A stretch of DNA of 64,000 bases, taken from contig NZ_KB908062.1 of assembly GCF_000382325.1 (NCBI RefSeq), positions 24,338 through 88,337 on the forward strand, written 5' to 3'. The DNA comes from Woodsholea maritima DSM 17123 (lineage in GTDB: Bacteria; Pseudomonadota; Alphaproteobacteria; Caulobacterales; Maricaulaceae). This document shows positions 27,282 through 34,567 of the stretch, in pieces (position 1 is the stretch's first letter; the number at the start of each line of letters is the position of its first letter). The notes below the pieces were generated by a model. It worked only from the letters and a program-made list of their open reading frames with translations, was not told where the DNA came from and searched no databases. Both the position numbers and the translations under genes were made by a program.

Positions 27282-27434
27282 TTGACCTGTCGTGTAAAGT
27301 CATATAGACTTTAATAAGTCGCTGGTAGAGAAAGCGTGCAATGCTGGGTCCAAACAGACAAAGCACGCCTCATCAAAGCAGAAATTGAAAATACCATCGA
27401 TTAGACAGTTGGTCCACCCCAACTGTCGCTTTTA
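27282..27434 (+). ncRNA. Candidate small RNA between cas9 and the tracrRNA
   Basis: A promoter-like TTGACC (27282-27287) with TATAGA (27303-27308) is followed by about 120 bases without an ORF. These contain a hairpin GCGTGC (27334-27339)/GCACGC (27363-27368) and end in a perfect 9-bp terminator stem, GACAGTTGG (27404-27412)/CCAACTGTC (27419-27427), then GCTTTT. The promoter segment shares the 12-mer GTGGTGATGTAG (27259 and 27464) with the tracrRNA promoter. The terminator region GGTCCACCCCAAC resembles the 3' part of the anti-repeat strand (GGTCCAGCCGCAAC). An inverted repeat TAAAGTC-N5-GACTTTA (27295-27313) overlaps the start region. Transcription is inferred only. Confidence 0.45.
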
Positions 27435-27489
27435 CATAGCACATGGCACGTCAATCTTTTCAAGTGGTGATGTAGTTGCGGTTTGACGC

Positions 27490-27522
27490 TTGACAGGGGA
27501 ATTCTCCTGTCGCAATTATGCT
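27490..27522 (+). promoter_or_regulatory. tracrRNA promoter with overlapping palindrome
   Basis: TTGACA (27490-27495) is spaced 18 bases from AATTAT (27514-27519), just before the anti-repeat. A near-perfect 20-bp palindrome, GACAGGGGAATTCTCCTGTC (27492-27511, 9 of 10 pairs), overlaps the -35 box and spacer. It looks like an operator site for a repressor. Confidence 0.6.
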
Positions 27523-27525
27523 GAA

Positions 27526-27609
27526 CTTATCAGATCAGAAAACACGCGTCTGGCCGTTAACAAGCCTTGATTGCACCAAATAAGGCCGTCCCTCCGGGGG
27601 CGGCTTTTT
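27526..27609 (+). ncRNA. tracrRNA
   Basis: The segment from about 27526 reads CTTATCAGATCAGAAAACAC, matching the complement of the CRISPR repeat except for one base. It then diverges as a bulged anti-repeat (CGCGTCTGGCCGTTAAC). After a short linker it ends in a terminator, GCCGTCCC (27585-27592)/GGGGCGGC (27597-27604), then TTTTT. Position upstream of cas9, orientation opposite to cas9 and layout (anti-repeat, linker, terminal hairpin) all fit a II-C tracrRNA of about 85 nt. The exact 5' end is unknown. Confidence 0.9.
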
Positions 27610-27706
27610 ATGTTGAATGCGCACGCAACACTCGGTGAGTCGCGAAAAAAATGGACCAATTTCACATAATATTCGGTAGAATGTTTGATTTTTTTGAAAT
27701 TAAAAC

Positions 27707-27739
27707 GGGTAATTCTCTAAAATTTTCAGAGAATTACCC
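27707..27739. terminator. Hairpin at the cas-proximal end of array 2
   Basis: On the minus strand, GGGTAATTCTCT pairs with AGAGAATTACCC, extended by one C-G pair (27706/27740), and is followed by TTTTAATTT. It lies 8 bases from the last repeat of array 2 (in crRNA sense). It is homologous to the hairpin at 22431-22463, and the three stem differences are all compensated. Confidence 0.78.
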
Positions 27740-27747
27740 GCATATCG

Positions 27748-28112
27748 AGCTTAGCAGATCAGAAAACACGGTCCAGCCGCAACTGCTTGCTGCCATCGCG
27801 CGCGGAAGGTATGAGCTTAGCAGATCAGAAAACACGGTCCAGCCGCAACAGATCCAGGCTCAAGAAGCTGGTGCTCGCGAGCTTAGCAGATCAGAAAACA
27901 CGGTCCAGCCGCAACAAGCCATGAGGTGCTATGATCTGTGCACAAGCTTAGCAGATCAGAAAACACGGTCCAGCCGCAACGGCCAACAGGCGCACAAGCG
28001 CTCAAATAACAGCTTAGCAGATCAGAAAACACGGTCCAGCCGCAACCTATAACCATGAGGCCTTTTAATCTGAACGAGCTTAGCAGATCAGAAAACACGG
28101 TCCAGCCGCAAC
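27748..28112 (-). CRISPR. CRISPR array 2: 6 repeats, 5 spacers, inverted relative to array 1
   Basis: Six identical 36-bp repeats start at 27748, 27814, 27880, 27945, 28011 and 28077 (plus coordinates). In crRNA sense (minus strand) they start GTTGCGGCTGG and end CTGCTAAGCT, one base different from array 1 (AAGAT) in every copy. Spacers are 30, 30, 29, 30 and 30 bp. The change falls in the internal -10-like box. Array 2 thus points toward cas9, mirroring array 1. Confidence 0.98.
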
Positions 28113-28193
28113 CTCTTTACTCCGCTCGATGCGGATGGCTTAAGCTCAGGCCCAGGGTGAGTTGTCGCCGTTAGAGTGTGATTGCCGCGAGGG

Positions 28194-28496
28194 TCATCCC
28201 TCCCCAAAGGCTGTTTCAATATCGCGTGCGCCATGGAGAATTCGCACAATCACGATGCGCGTGTCTTCGTTGAGGAAATAGATGCAGCGCTTTTTATAAA
28301 GGCAGGCACGTAGCCCTTCGCGGACATGATCACGGTTGAGACCGGGATAATCACGCTCTACAATCCATTGAATTTTATTCACCAAGCCGTGTATGAAACG
28401 GGCTGCGGCATTGGGATTGTCTTCGGCTATATGGTCATAAATCGTATCGAGATCGCGCGCGGCCGGGCGGGTGAGAACTAAGGCTTTGCGTGTGAT
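28194..28496 (-). CDS. parE: ParE/RelE-type toxin without a standard start codon
   Basis: The frame reads L-V-L-T-R-P-A-A-R-D-L-D-T-I-Y-D-H-I-A-E, a typical ParE N-terminus, and continues to K-K-R-C-I-Y-F-L...I-V-R-I-L-H-G-A-R-D, the ParE C-terminal strand and R-I-L-H motif. A full-length protein of about 100 residues needs a start near 28496, where the only option is ATC (A-T-C A-C-A C-G-C A-A-A). The first TTG in frame, at 28385, would remove a third of the domain. ParE toxins poison DNA gyrase. Either a rare ATC start is used or the toxin is disabled. It overlaps the antitoxin gene by 19 bases. Confidence 0.72.
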   Translation of the reverse strand: MTRKALVLTRPAARDLDTIYDHIAEDNPNAAARFIHGLVNKIQWIVERDYPGLNRDHVREGLRACLYKKRCIYFLNEDTRIVIVRILHGARDIETAFGEG

Positions 28497-28756
28497 CGCG
28501 CTATCCCCCGCGTGATGATGTCCTGGGCCAGATTACTTGGTGCGTCGAGTGTGAGGACGTCGCCTGTGTCAAGCGCCTCCAGACCGGCATCTATGTCGGC
28601 GCGCAAATGGGCCAGGCGCGTTTCATGATCTTCCAGCGCGCGGAGCCCGGCGCGAACGACTTCACTGACATTGTTATAGCGCCCGCTTTCCAGCTGGGCC
28701 GTGATGAAGCGGTTATAATGCTCGTTCAAAAGGACGGTTTTACGTAAATCACCCAT
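28478..28756 (-). CDS. parD: ParD-type antitoxin
   Basis: A 92-residue protein with the ribbon-helix-helix N-terminus of ParD: K-T-V-L-L-N-E-H-Y-N-R-F-I, then G-R-Y-N-N-V-S-E-V-V-R-A-G-L-R-A-L-E. The acidic C-terminal half should bind the toxin. It would repress its own operon and neutralise the ParE encoded just downstream. AAAGGTC sits a few bases before the ATG. Confidence 0.88.
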   Translation of the reverse strand: MGDLRKTVLLNEHYNRFITAQLESGRYNNVSEVVRAGLRALEDHETRLAHLRADIDAGLEALDTGDVLTLDAPSNLAQDIITRGIARSHAKP

Positions 28757-28845
28757 GGATGACCTTTCTATAGGGCAATATGCTCTTTGGGTGTGAATAT
28801 ATCATACTTATGTTCGGTGGGCCACAATGAAGTAGCGCGCACGGG

Positions 28846-28892
28846 TTGCATTTTATGCAATATTGATCCGCAATAAAATTGAGTAAAATTCA
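28846..28892 (+). promoter_or_regulatory. Palindromes before the PHP-phnDCE operon, including an RpiR-type site
   Basis: TGAGTAAAATTCA at 28880-28892 is one copy of the palindrome TGAG-N5-YTCA, also found at 37325, 37357 and 39140 near the other genes of this locus. A separate perfect repeat TTGCAT-N3-ATGCAA lies at 28846-28860. Both are about 85-130 bases before the PHP gene. Confidence 0.6.
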
Positions 28893-28974
28893 TTCCGGTG
28901 TCACAAAGATTTGCTAACTCTGAACCATCGAGGGAGAGCAGGCGGGGCGTCCCGTCTGAAGCGGAGGCATATCC

Positions 28975-30117
28975 ATGCGGGCTTTAGGTGGTTTGGCCGT
29001 TACGACGGCTCTATTGAGTGTTTCAACGCTGGCGGGAGCCCAAGAGGACCGCGCGGTATCCTTTCCAAATACGCAAGATGGTCGCACGGTTTTGGCGGTC
29101 GATCTGCATAGTCACAGCGTCTTTTCCGATGGGCATGTCTGGCCGTCCATTCGTGTCGAAGAAGCCGTGCGCGATGGATTGGATGCTTTGGCGTTTACCG
29201 AGCATCTTGAACACCAGCCCCATAGCCATGACATTCCGCATCCGGACCGCAATCGGGCCCATGAAGTGGCTGAAGAGCACGCGCATAATCGTGATATGAC
29301 CGATGTTATGTTGATCAATGGTGCCGAAGTGACCCGCGGCATGCCCCCCGGTCACGTCAATGCGGTTTTCGTCACCGATGCCAACGCTTTATTAGTCGAG
29401 GATGCCGAGGCGGCGTTTCAAGCGGCAAAGGATCAAGGGGCCTTTATCTTCTGGAACCACCCCCATTGGTTACCTCAAGCCCCTGATGGCATTGCGCGCA
29501 TTACGCCAATGCATGAAGACCTGATTGCACGCGGCTTGCTGCATGGGGTTGAAGTGGCGAACGGCACTTTGGATGCTTATTCTGAGCATGCCTTACAAAT
29601 CGCGCTGGACCATAATCTGACGATTTTGGCGACTTCGGATATTCACGGCTTGGTGGATTGGACCCATGATGCAGGTCATGGCGGTCATCGCCCGATGACT
29701 TTGGTATTGGCGGACGAAAAAAGCCCATCAGCCTTGAAGGCGGCTTTGTTTGAAGGCCAGACTGTGGCCTGGCATTATAATGATCTGATCGGGCGAGAGG
29801 CCCATGTTGAGGCTTTGGTTGCGGCCTGTCTTAGCCTGAAGCCGGGTCAATATACGGGTGAGCGTAGTGTCTTGCCGATCACCGTAGAAAATGTTTGCCC
29901 GCTGCCCTTTATTCTTCAGAATCTTAGCGAAGAAACTTTCCAAAATGTCAGCGATGTCATCACAGTGCCATCACGCGGCGTGTATGACATACAGGTGCGT
30001 ATGGGCGAGCAAGTGCGTGATGTGGCTTTGACCTTTGAGGTTCTCAACACACAAATTCGCCCCCGCGAGCATTTGAGCCTAACCTTGCGTGGTGAGGTGG
30101 CAGCGCAAGGCGAATAA
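28975..30117 (+). CDS. Secreted PHP-domain phosphoesterase
   Basis: A 380-residue protein with a signal peptide (cleavage likely after L-A-G-A-Q, about residue 23). The mature part is a PHP metal-dependent hydrolase: D-L-H-S-H-S-V-F-S-D-G at 43-53, F-T-E-H-L-E-H-Q, I-N-G-A-E-V-T, F-W-N-H-P-H-W, and T-S-D-I-H-G give the histidine/aspartate metal ligands. It should cleave a phosphate ester in the periplasm. A beta-sandwich-like tail follows. It heads the operon with phnD, phnC and phnE (22-base gap to phnD), suggesting it prepares the ligand that the transporter takes up. The substrate is not evident. Confidence 0.82.
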   Translation: MRALGGLAVTTALLSVSTLAGAQEDRAVSFPNTQDGRTVLAVDLHSHSVFSDGHVWPSIRVEEAVRDGLDALAFTEHLEHQPHSHDIPHPDRNRAHEVAEEHAHNRDMTDVMLINGAEVTRGMPPGHVNAVFVTDANALLVEDAEAAFQAAKDQGAFIFWNHPHWLPQAPDGIARITPMHEDLIARGLLHGVEVANGTLDAYSEHALQIALDHNLTILATSDIHGLVDWTHDAGHGGHRPMTLVLADEKSPSALKAALFEGQTVAWHYNDLIGREAHVEALVAACLSLKPGQYTGERSVLPITVENVCPLPFILQNLSEETFQNVSDVITVPSRGVYDIQVRMGEQVRDVALTFEVLNTQIRPREHLSLTLRGEVAAQGE

Positions 30118-30139
30118 ATCCGTGTAAGGGGAGGGATTT

Positions 30140-31069
30140 ATGAGAGCCGTATTTCGCGCTTTGCTGTGTGTGATCGTCTTGGGCGCGGGGCTAAGCCCCG
30201 CCTGGGCGCAGCGTGCTGATGGCAGTGCCGAGCATCCTTTACGAGTGTTGCTGATCCCTGCTGATGGGGGCACTGAAGATGGCACAAAAGCAGATTTCCT
30301 TCCCCTTTTTAATGCGATAACGCGATCGACCGGTCTCCATTTCGAAGTTGTGACCGGGCACAGCTATGGTGCGGTGATCGAGGGGATGTGCTCCGGCCTG
30401 GCCGATATCGCGTGGTTCGGGGCTGCGTCTTATATCGAGGCGCGCGATCGTGGTTGCGCTGAGCTTCTGGCCATGGAGGTCAAAAATGGCCAGTCGCAAT
30501 ATTATGCCGGGATTTTTGTGCAGGCGAGCTCTGAGATCCAAACTTTAGAGGATTTGCGCGGGCATTCTTTGGCCGTGGGCTCGGTTCACTCCACATCCAG
30601 CTTTATCTATCCGGTGGCGATGGTGATGGAGGCAGGCCTTGATCCGGTTGGTGATTTATCCAGTATTCGCATAACCGATAGCCATGCCAATGCCTTGCGC
30701 GCTTTGCAGGCCGGGGTTGTGGACGCAGGTGCGGCGTCTTTGGATTCCTATGTTCGCGCTGTGAACCAGGGTGCGATTGGCGTTGAAGATTTGCGCATTC
30801 TGGCGCGCTCCGCACCTATCCCCACCCCGCCCTTGGCGCTGCATCCCGACTTGCCGGCTGAGATGAAAGCCAGCTTGCGCACGGCTTTGCGTGATGTGCA
30901 TACGGCCCCGGGGGTCACGCCGGAGATGATCCGCGGCTATGGCGGTAAGCGGGTTGATCGCTATGACGTGGATGTCAGTGATGAGATTATTGATACCGCC
31001 GCTGGACGCCTGAGCCAGGTTGAGGGCGAAGTGACGAACGCCATAGTGCGCGCAGCGAGCCGTCGCTGA
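30140..31069 (+). CDS. phnD: PhnD-like periplasmic phosphonate/phosphoester-binding protein
   Basis: A 309-residue ABC solute-binding protein with a signal peptide (A-W-A-Q at about 21-24). The PhnD family signature is visible: T-G-H-S-Y-G-A-V-I-E-G-M-C-S-G-L-A-D-I-A-W-F-G, then L-R-G-H-S-L-A-V-G-S-V-H-S-T-S-S-F (the phosphate/phosphonate-binding S-T-S). It overlaps phnC by one base. With PhnC and PhnE it forms an importer. Phosphonate is the textbook ligand, but phosphite and phosphate esters are used by relatives, and no C-P lyase gene is in this window. Confidence 0.88.
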   Translation: MRAVFRALLCVIVLGAGLSPAWAQRADGSAEHPLRVLLIPADGGTEDGTKADFLPLFNAITRSTGLHFEVVTGHSYGAVIEGMCSGLADIAWFGAASYIEARDRGCAELLAMEVKNGQSQYYAGIFVQASSEIQTLEDLRGHSLAVGSVHSTSSFIYPVAMVMEAGLDPVGDLSSIRITDSHANALRALQAGVVDAGAASLDSYVRAVNQGAIGVEDLRILARSAPIPTPPLALHPDLPAEMKASLRTALRDVHTAPGVTPEMIRGYGGKRVDRYDVDVSDEIIDTAAGRLSQVEGEVTNAIVRAASRR

Positions 31070-31860
31070 TGCGTGATTTCAATTCGTGTGAAGATCGGTT
31101 GGCGATAGACGGTCCGGCGTTAAGCTTTACGGGCGTCAGTAAGGCCTTTGGTGATGGGCATCAGGCTTTGGCGGATGTCAGTTTTGATGTGGCCCCGGGC
31201 GAGTTTTGCGTGGTCTTGGGCGCTTCTGGCTCAGGCAAAACCACTTTATTGCGCATGGTCAATGGCTTGGTTGATGTCAGCGGGGGTGAGATCGCTGTGA
31301 CCGGTGAGCGTTTGAGCACGGCCAATATGGCGCGGGTGAGACGTAAAATTGCGATGATCCACCAGCAATTTAACCTGATTGAGCGCTTAAGTGTGGCGCA
31401 AAATGTTATGGCGGGCACGTTGGCACAGCAGACTGTGTGGCGTGCAATGATCAAGCTTTATCCTCGTTCGGTTCAGAATAAGGCGCTCGAGCTTATTAAG
31501 CGCGTGGGCTTGGGCGCGGACCATGTGAACCGGCGGGCGGCGCGTCTTTCTGGGGGGCAACAACAAAGGGTGGCGATTGCGCGCGCCTTGATGTGTGACC
31601 CGGCGGTGATTTTAGCCGATGAGCCGGTGGCGAGCCTGGACCCTAAGATTGCCCATGATGTTTTGGGTCTGATCCGTGAAGCGGCTCGTGAACGCGGTGC
31701 GGCCGTTTTATGTAGCCTGCACCAACCAGATCTCGCGCGCCAATATGGCGACCGTATTGTTGCGCTTCACCAGGGCGTGGTGGTGTTTAATGGTCCGCCA
31801 AGCGCCTTAAGTGGCGATGTCTTGCATCAGATTTATCATATGAGCGCCCCTGCGGCGTAG
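31069..31860 (+). CDS. phnC: PhnC-like ABC transporter ATP-binding protein
   Basis: A 263-residue ABC ATPase: Walker A G-A-S-G-S-G-K-T-T, Q-loop H-Q-Q-F-N-L-I, signature L-S-G-G-Q-Q-Q-R-V-A-I-A-R-A-L, and Walker B V-I-L-A-D-E-P. The Q-F-N-L-I-x-R-L-S wording is typical of PhnC. It energises the importer with the PhnE permease encoded 22 bases downstream. Confidence 0.92.
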   Translation: MRDFNSCEDRLAIDGPALSFTGVSKAFGDGHQALADVSFDVAPGEFCVVLGASGSGKTTLLRMVNGLVDVSGGEIAVTGERLSTANMARVRRKIAMIHQQFNLIERLSVAQNVMAGTLAQQTVWRAMIKLYPRSVQNKALELIKRVGLGADHVNRRAARLSGGQQQRVAIARALMCDPAVILADEPVASLDPKIAHDVLGLIREAARERGAAVLCSLHQPDLARQYGDRIVALHQGVVVFNGPPSALSGDVLHQIYHMSAPAA

Positions 31861-31882
31861 GCAAGCACGGGAGCGTTCTGCA

Positions 31883-32902
31883 ATGAAAAGCGTATTAGGC
31901 CGTCGCGGCGTCGCGCCAAGTTGGAGTGTTCAACGCCCCTTTGGCTGGCGAACGCTGATTGGGTTGGTCATTATACTGGTGATCATGGGCGATAGCGCGC
32001 ACCGTTTAGGGCTGGAGCGCATTTTCATCCAAACCGGTGAAGCGATTGCAGCCAGTGTAGGCCTGCAAGAGCGTTCGCAATTGGGCGATGCGGTGGGTCG
32101 CATTACCGGTGAGATGTTCCCGATCACGATTGAAGAACGCAAACCCGTGACGCGGATCGAGAATTTTGATGAAGCCCGCTTGCCACCTTTTTCTCATCTT
32201 GAAAGCGTTGATGTTCAAGAACAGGTGCTTAACTCTGATACTTTGCAATTAGAAACCGTCACGCATACCCAACGCGTTTTAGTCGAGCCTGCGGGCTATT
32301 TATTGTATGTCCTTACCAAGATGGTGGAGACGATTGAGATTGCCATCTGGGCGACGATTTTCGCGATTGTGATGAGCTTGCCTTTGGCCTACCTCTCGGC
32401 GCGAAACTATACGCCGCATTTTGTGATTTATGGGGCCGCGCGCGGTGTGGTGAGTTTCTTTCGGTCCATGCCGGAATTGATCACGGCCTTGTTTTTGGTC
32501 ATCGCCTTTGGCTTTGGTCCGGTGGCTGGGATTTTGGCCCTGACCCTTCATGGCGCGGGCTTTTTAGGCAAATTCTATGCCGATGATATTGAGGCCGCCG
32601 ATAAGCGCCCGCAGGAGGCTTTACAGGCGATTGGGGCAGGCCAGCTGAGCATTTTACGCCTGGCCGTCATCCCACAGGTCTTGCCCAGTTTTACCGCGCA
32701 GACCCTCTATTTGCTTGATCGTAATATTCGCATGGCCGCTGTTGTTGGCCTGGTCGGCGGGGGCGGGATCGGCCAGGAATTGAAAGGGCGCTATGACTTA
32801 TTTGAATATGATAGAGTGGGCACGATCTTGCTGGTTTTATTCATAACCGTTGTGGGGCTTGATCAGATTGCCTCACGCATACGCCGCCATCTGTTATCGT
32901 AA
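31883..32902 (+). CDS. phnE: PhnE-like ABC transporter permease
   Basis: A 339-residue inner-membrane permease. After the first helix comes an unusually long periplasmic loop (about residues 45-130). The standard binding-protein-dependent permease domain follows, with the EAA loop E-A-L-Q-A-I-G-A-G-Q near residue 245 and V-G-L-V-G-G-G-G-I-G-Q-E-L at the end, typical of PhnE. It completes the PHP-phnD-phnC-phnE operon. A perfect 11-bp inverted repeat spans its stop codon. Confidence 0.9.
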   Translation: MKSVLGRRGVAPSWSVQRPFGWRTLIGLVIILVIMGDSAHRLGLERIFIQTGEAIAASVGLQERSQLGDAVGRITGEMFPITIEERKPVTRIENFDEARLPPFSHLESVDVQEQVLNSDTLQLETVTHTQRVLVEPAGYLLYVLTKMVETIEIAIWATIFAIVMSLPLAYLSARNYTPHFVIYGAARGVVSFFRSMPELITALFLVIAFGFGPVAGILALTLHGAGFLGKFYADDIEAADKRPQEALQAIGAGQLSILRLAVIPQVLPSFTAQTLYLLDRNIRMAAVVGLVGGGGIGQELKGRYDLFEYDRVGTILLVLFITVVGLDQIASRIRRHLLS

Positions 32903-32916
32903 GACGGCGGCGTATG
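32878..32916. terminator. Inverted repeat at the convergent phnE/phoD ends
   Basis: CATACGCCGCC (32878-32888) pairs perfectly with GGCGGCGTATG (32906-32916) around the phnE stop codon. There is no T-run. It is likely a transcript-end or stabilising hairpin. Confidence 0.5.
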
Positions 32917-32926
32917 TGATGATCGT

Positions 32927-34444
32927 CTAGAAGTCGCTGGTCTTTAGTTCGGCATCGCTCGTACAAGTACTGTTGGGATCATAAGGATCATTGACCGTGC
33001 GATAGGTCGAGGTCCAGGCGCGTTCATCGGCAGAACAGCGCAGATACCCCCGTTTGTGGCCATTTAAGTAAGCGACATGGTCATTGCCGTTTTCTGCTTC
33101 ATGCAAGCGCCCCGCCCAGCTGCAATGTGAGGAGATGGAGGTCGCGGCGAATTCATGGCCAATTTTTTGCGAATTCGGGTTTTCGGGCTCCTTATGGATC
33201 GCCATGGCGGCGGCGCTATGCCAATCACCGCTCAGCACGATAGGATTGGCGACATCTCGAGAGAGGGCATCAATCAAGCGCTGGCGCTGGACCGGATATC
33301 CATCCCATTGATCCATATTGTATTCGCGCCCTGACGTATAACGATAGGGCGCAAACCACGTTTGCTGGGCCAGAACATTATAGCGCGCGCCGGAGCTGCG
33401 AAGCTGTTCCATCAGCCAAGCCTCTTGAACATCACCGGTCATGGTGCGCGCGGGGTTCATCAGATCGGGGCAGGTCTGGTCACTGGGAAAGCCATCCCCG
33501 CACACCTGATCGGAGCGGTATTGGCGGGTGTCGAGCAGGTTGATTTGCGCGGGGCCAAAGATATAGGCGTTATATTGTTGAAGACCGGCCAGGCTCGGGG
33601 CTTCTTCCAGGGGCATATGCTCATAATAAGCCTGGAAGGCAGCGCGCTTGCGGATCAAAAACTCTTCAAGTGTTTGTTTTTCTGGATCCTGAGGGATGTT
33701 ACCCGCCCAGTTGTTGTCGATTTCATGGTCATCCATGGCCATAATCCACGGGGCCGCGGCATGGGCCGTTTGAAGATGCGGATCACTGCGATATTGGGCA
33801 TAGCGATTGCGATAATCCCACAATGTTTGGATCTCTGATCCTGTGTGAGAGCGCACACTGGCAAAGGTATAAGTCTCGCCGCGATATTCGATATTGCGCA
33901 CACCAACCGGATTGCCGCGCCCTTCATAGATGTAATCGCCAACATGAACCACGCAGTCCGGGCTCCAATCAGCCATGTCTTTATAGGCCGCGAAATGCCC
34001 ACTTTCATAATGCTGGCAAGTCGCCACGGCGAGCTTCATCGCGCTGGCAGCACCGCTGGCGGTACGGGTACGCCCGATCGGGCTTTCATCCTCGCCATAA
34101 TAAAACTGATAGAAATATTCACGGCCCGGTTCCAGATTGCGCGCGGTGACATGGACCGAATGCGCTTTGGCATCCGAAGTCTGCACTAAACCATCTTGAA
34201 CCGTTTGGCGCATGGCACCATCGGCGCATAAACGATAGCGCACTTGCACACGGCCCGGGGCCATGCCGCCGCCATTTTCTGGATCGGGGGCCAGGCGGGT
34301 CCATAAGACGACACTGGTTTCGCGCGGGCTGCCCGAAGCAACACCAAGCGTGAAGTGGTAGTTCTGGCTTTGCGCGCGCGCCAGGGATGGGGTCCATAGG
34401 GCTGCGCCGGTGGCAGCCAGAAATAAACGCCGAGAAAGGGCCAT
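32927..34444 (-). CDS. phoD: PhoD-type alkaline phosphatase/phosphodiesterase
   Basis: A 505-residue protein. I start at the ATG at 34444 (GGAGAG 4 bases upstream) rather than 34456. The N-terminus L-S-R-R-L-F-L-A-A-T-G is a twin-arginine (Tat) signal, so it folds with its metals in the cytoplasm and is exported. The metallophosphatase domain shows F-T-L-G-V-A-S-G-S-P, H-V-G-D-Y-I-Y-E, M-D-D-H-E-I-D-N-N-W, and L-S-G-D-W-H. It hydrolyses phosphate monoesters or diesters in the periplasm with Ca/Fe. It lies downstream of the TonB receptor on the same strand, across a strong terminator. Confidence 0.92.
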   Translation of the reverse strand: MALSRRLFLAATGAALWTPSLARAQSQNYHFTLGVASGSPRETSVVLWTRLAPDPENGGGMAPGRVQVRYRLCADGAMRQTVQDGLVQTSDAKAHSVHVTARNLEPGREYFYQFYYGEDESPIGRTRTASGAASAMKLAVATCQHYESGHFAAYKDMADWSPDCVVHVGDYIYEGRGNPVGVRNIEYRGETYTFASVRSHTGSEIQTLWDYRNRYAQYRSDPHLQTAHAAAPWIMAMDDHEIDNNWAGNIPQDPEKQTLEEFLIRKRAAFQAYYEHMPLEEAPSLAGLQQYNAYIFGPAQINLLDTRQYRSDQVCGDGFPSDQTCPDLMNPARTMTGDVQEAWLMEQLRSSGARYNVLAQQTWFAPYRYTSGREYNMDQWDGYPVQRQRLIDALSRDVANPIVLSGDWHSAAAMAIHKEPENPNSQKIGHEFAATSISSHCSWAGRLHEAENGNDHVAYLNGHKRGYLRCSADERAWTSTYRTVNDPYDPNSTCTSDAELKTSDF

Positions 34445-34475
34445 ATCGCTCTCCATGATTCATGGCCAAAACACG

Positions 34476-34511
34476 AAAAGAGGCGGCGCTCAGGGGGGTG
34501 AGAACGCCGCC
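34476..34511 (-). terminator. Terminator between the TonB receptor and phoD
   Basis: On the minus strand GGCGGCG (34511-34505) pairs with CGCCGCC (34488-34482), with an inner TCTCA/TGAG helix, followed by TCTTTTCG. It should reduce read-through from the receptor gene into phoD. Confidence 0.65.
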
Positions 34512-34529
34512 ATCTTTCCTCCAGGTGGG

Positions 34530-34561
34530 TCAAAGGGTTGAGGCGGCCCCCAACCCTTTGA
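34530..34561. repeat. 11-bp inverted repeat after the TonB receptor gene
   Basis: TCAAAGGGTTG (34530-34540) pairs perfectly with CAACCCTTTGA (34551-34561), immediately after the receptor stop. TTTT follows on the + strand. It probably protects or ends the transcript. Confidence 0.6.
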
Positions 34562-34567
34562 TTTTAC

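Noticed and set aside
27651..28052. An ORF across CRISPR array 2 and another across array 1 (22167-22376)
   Set aside because: Their proteins only repeat the translation of the CRISPR repeat (for example L-S-R-S-E-N-T-V-Q-P-Q).
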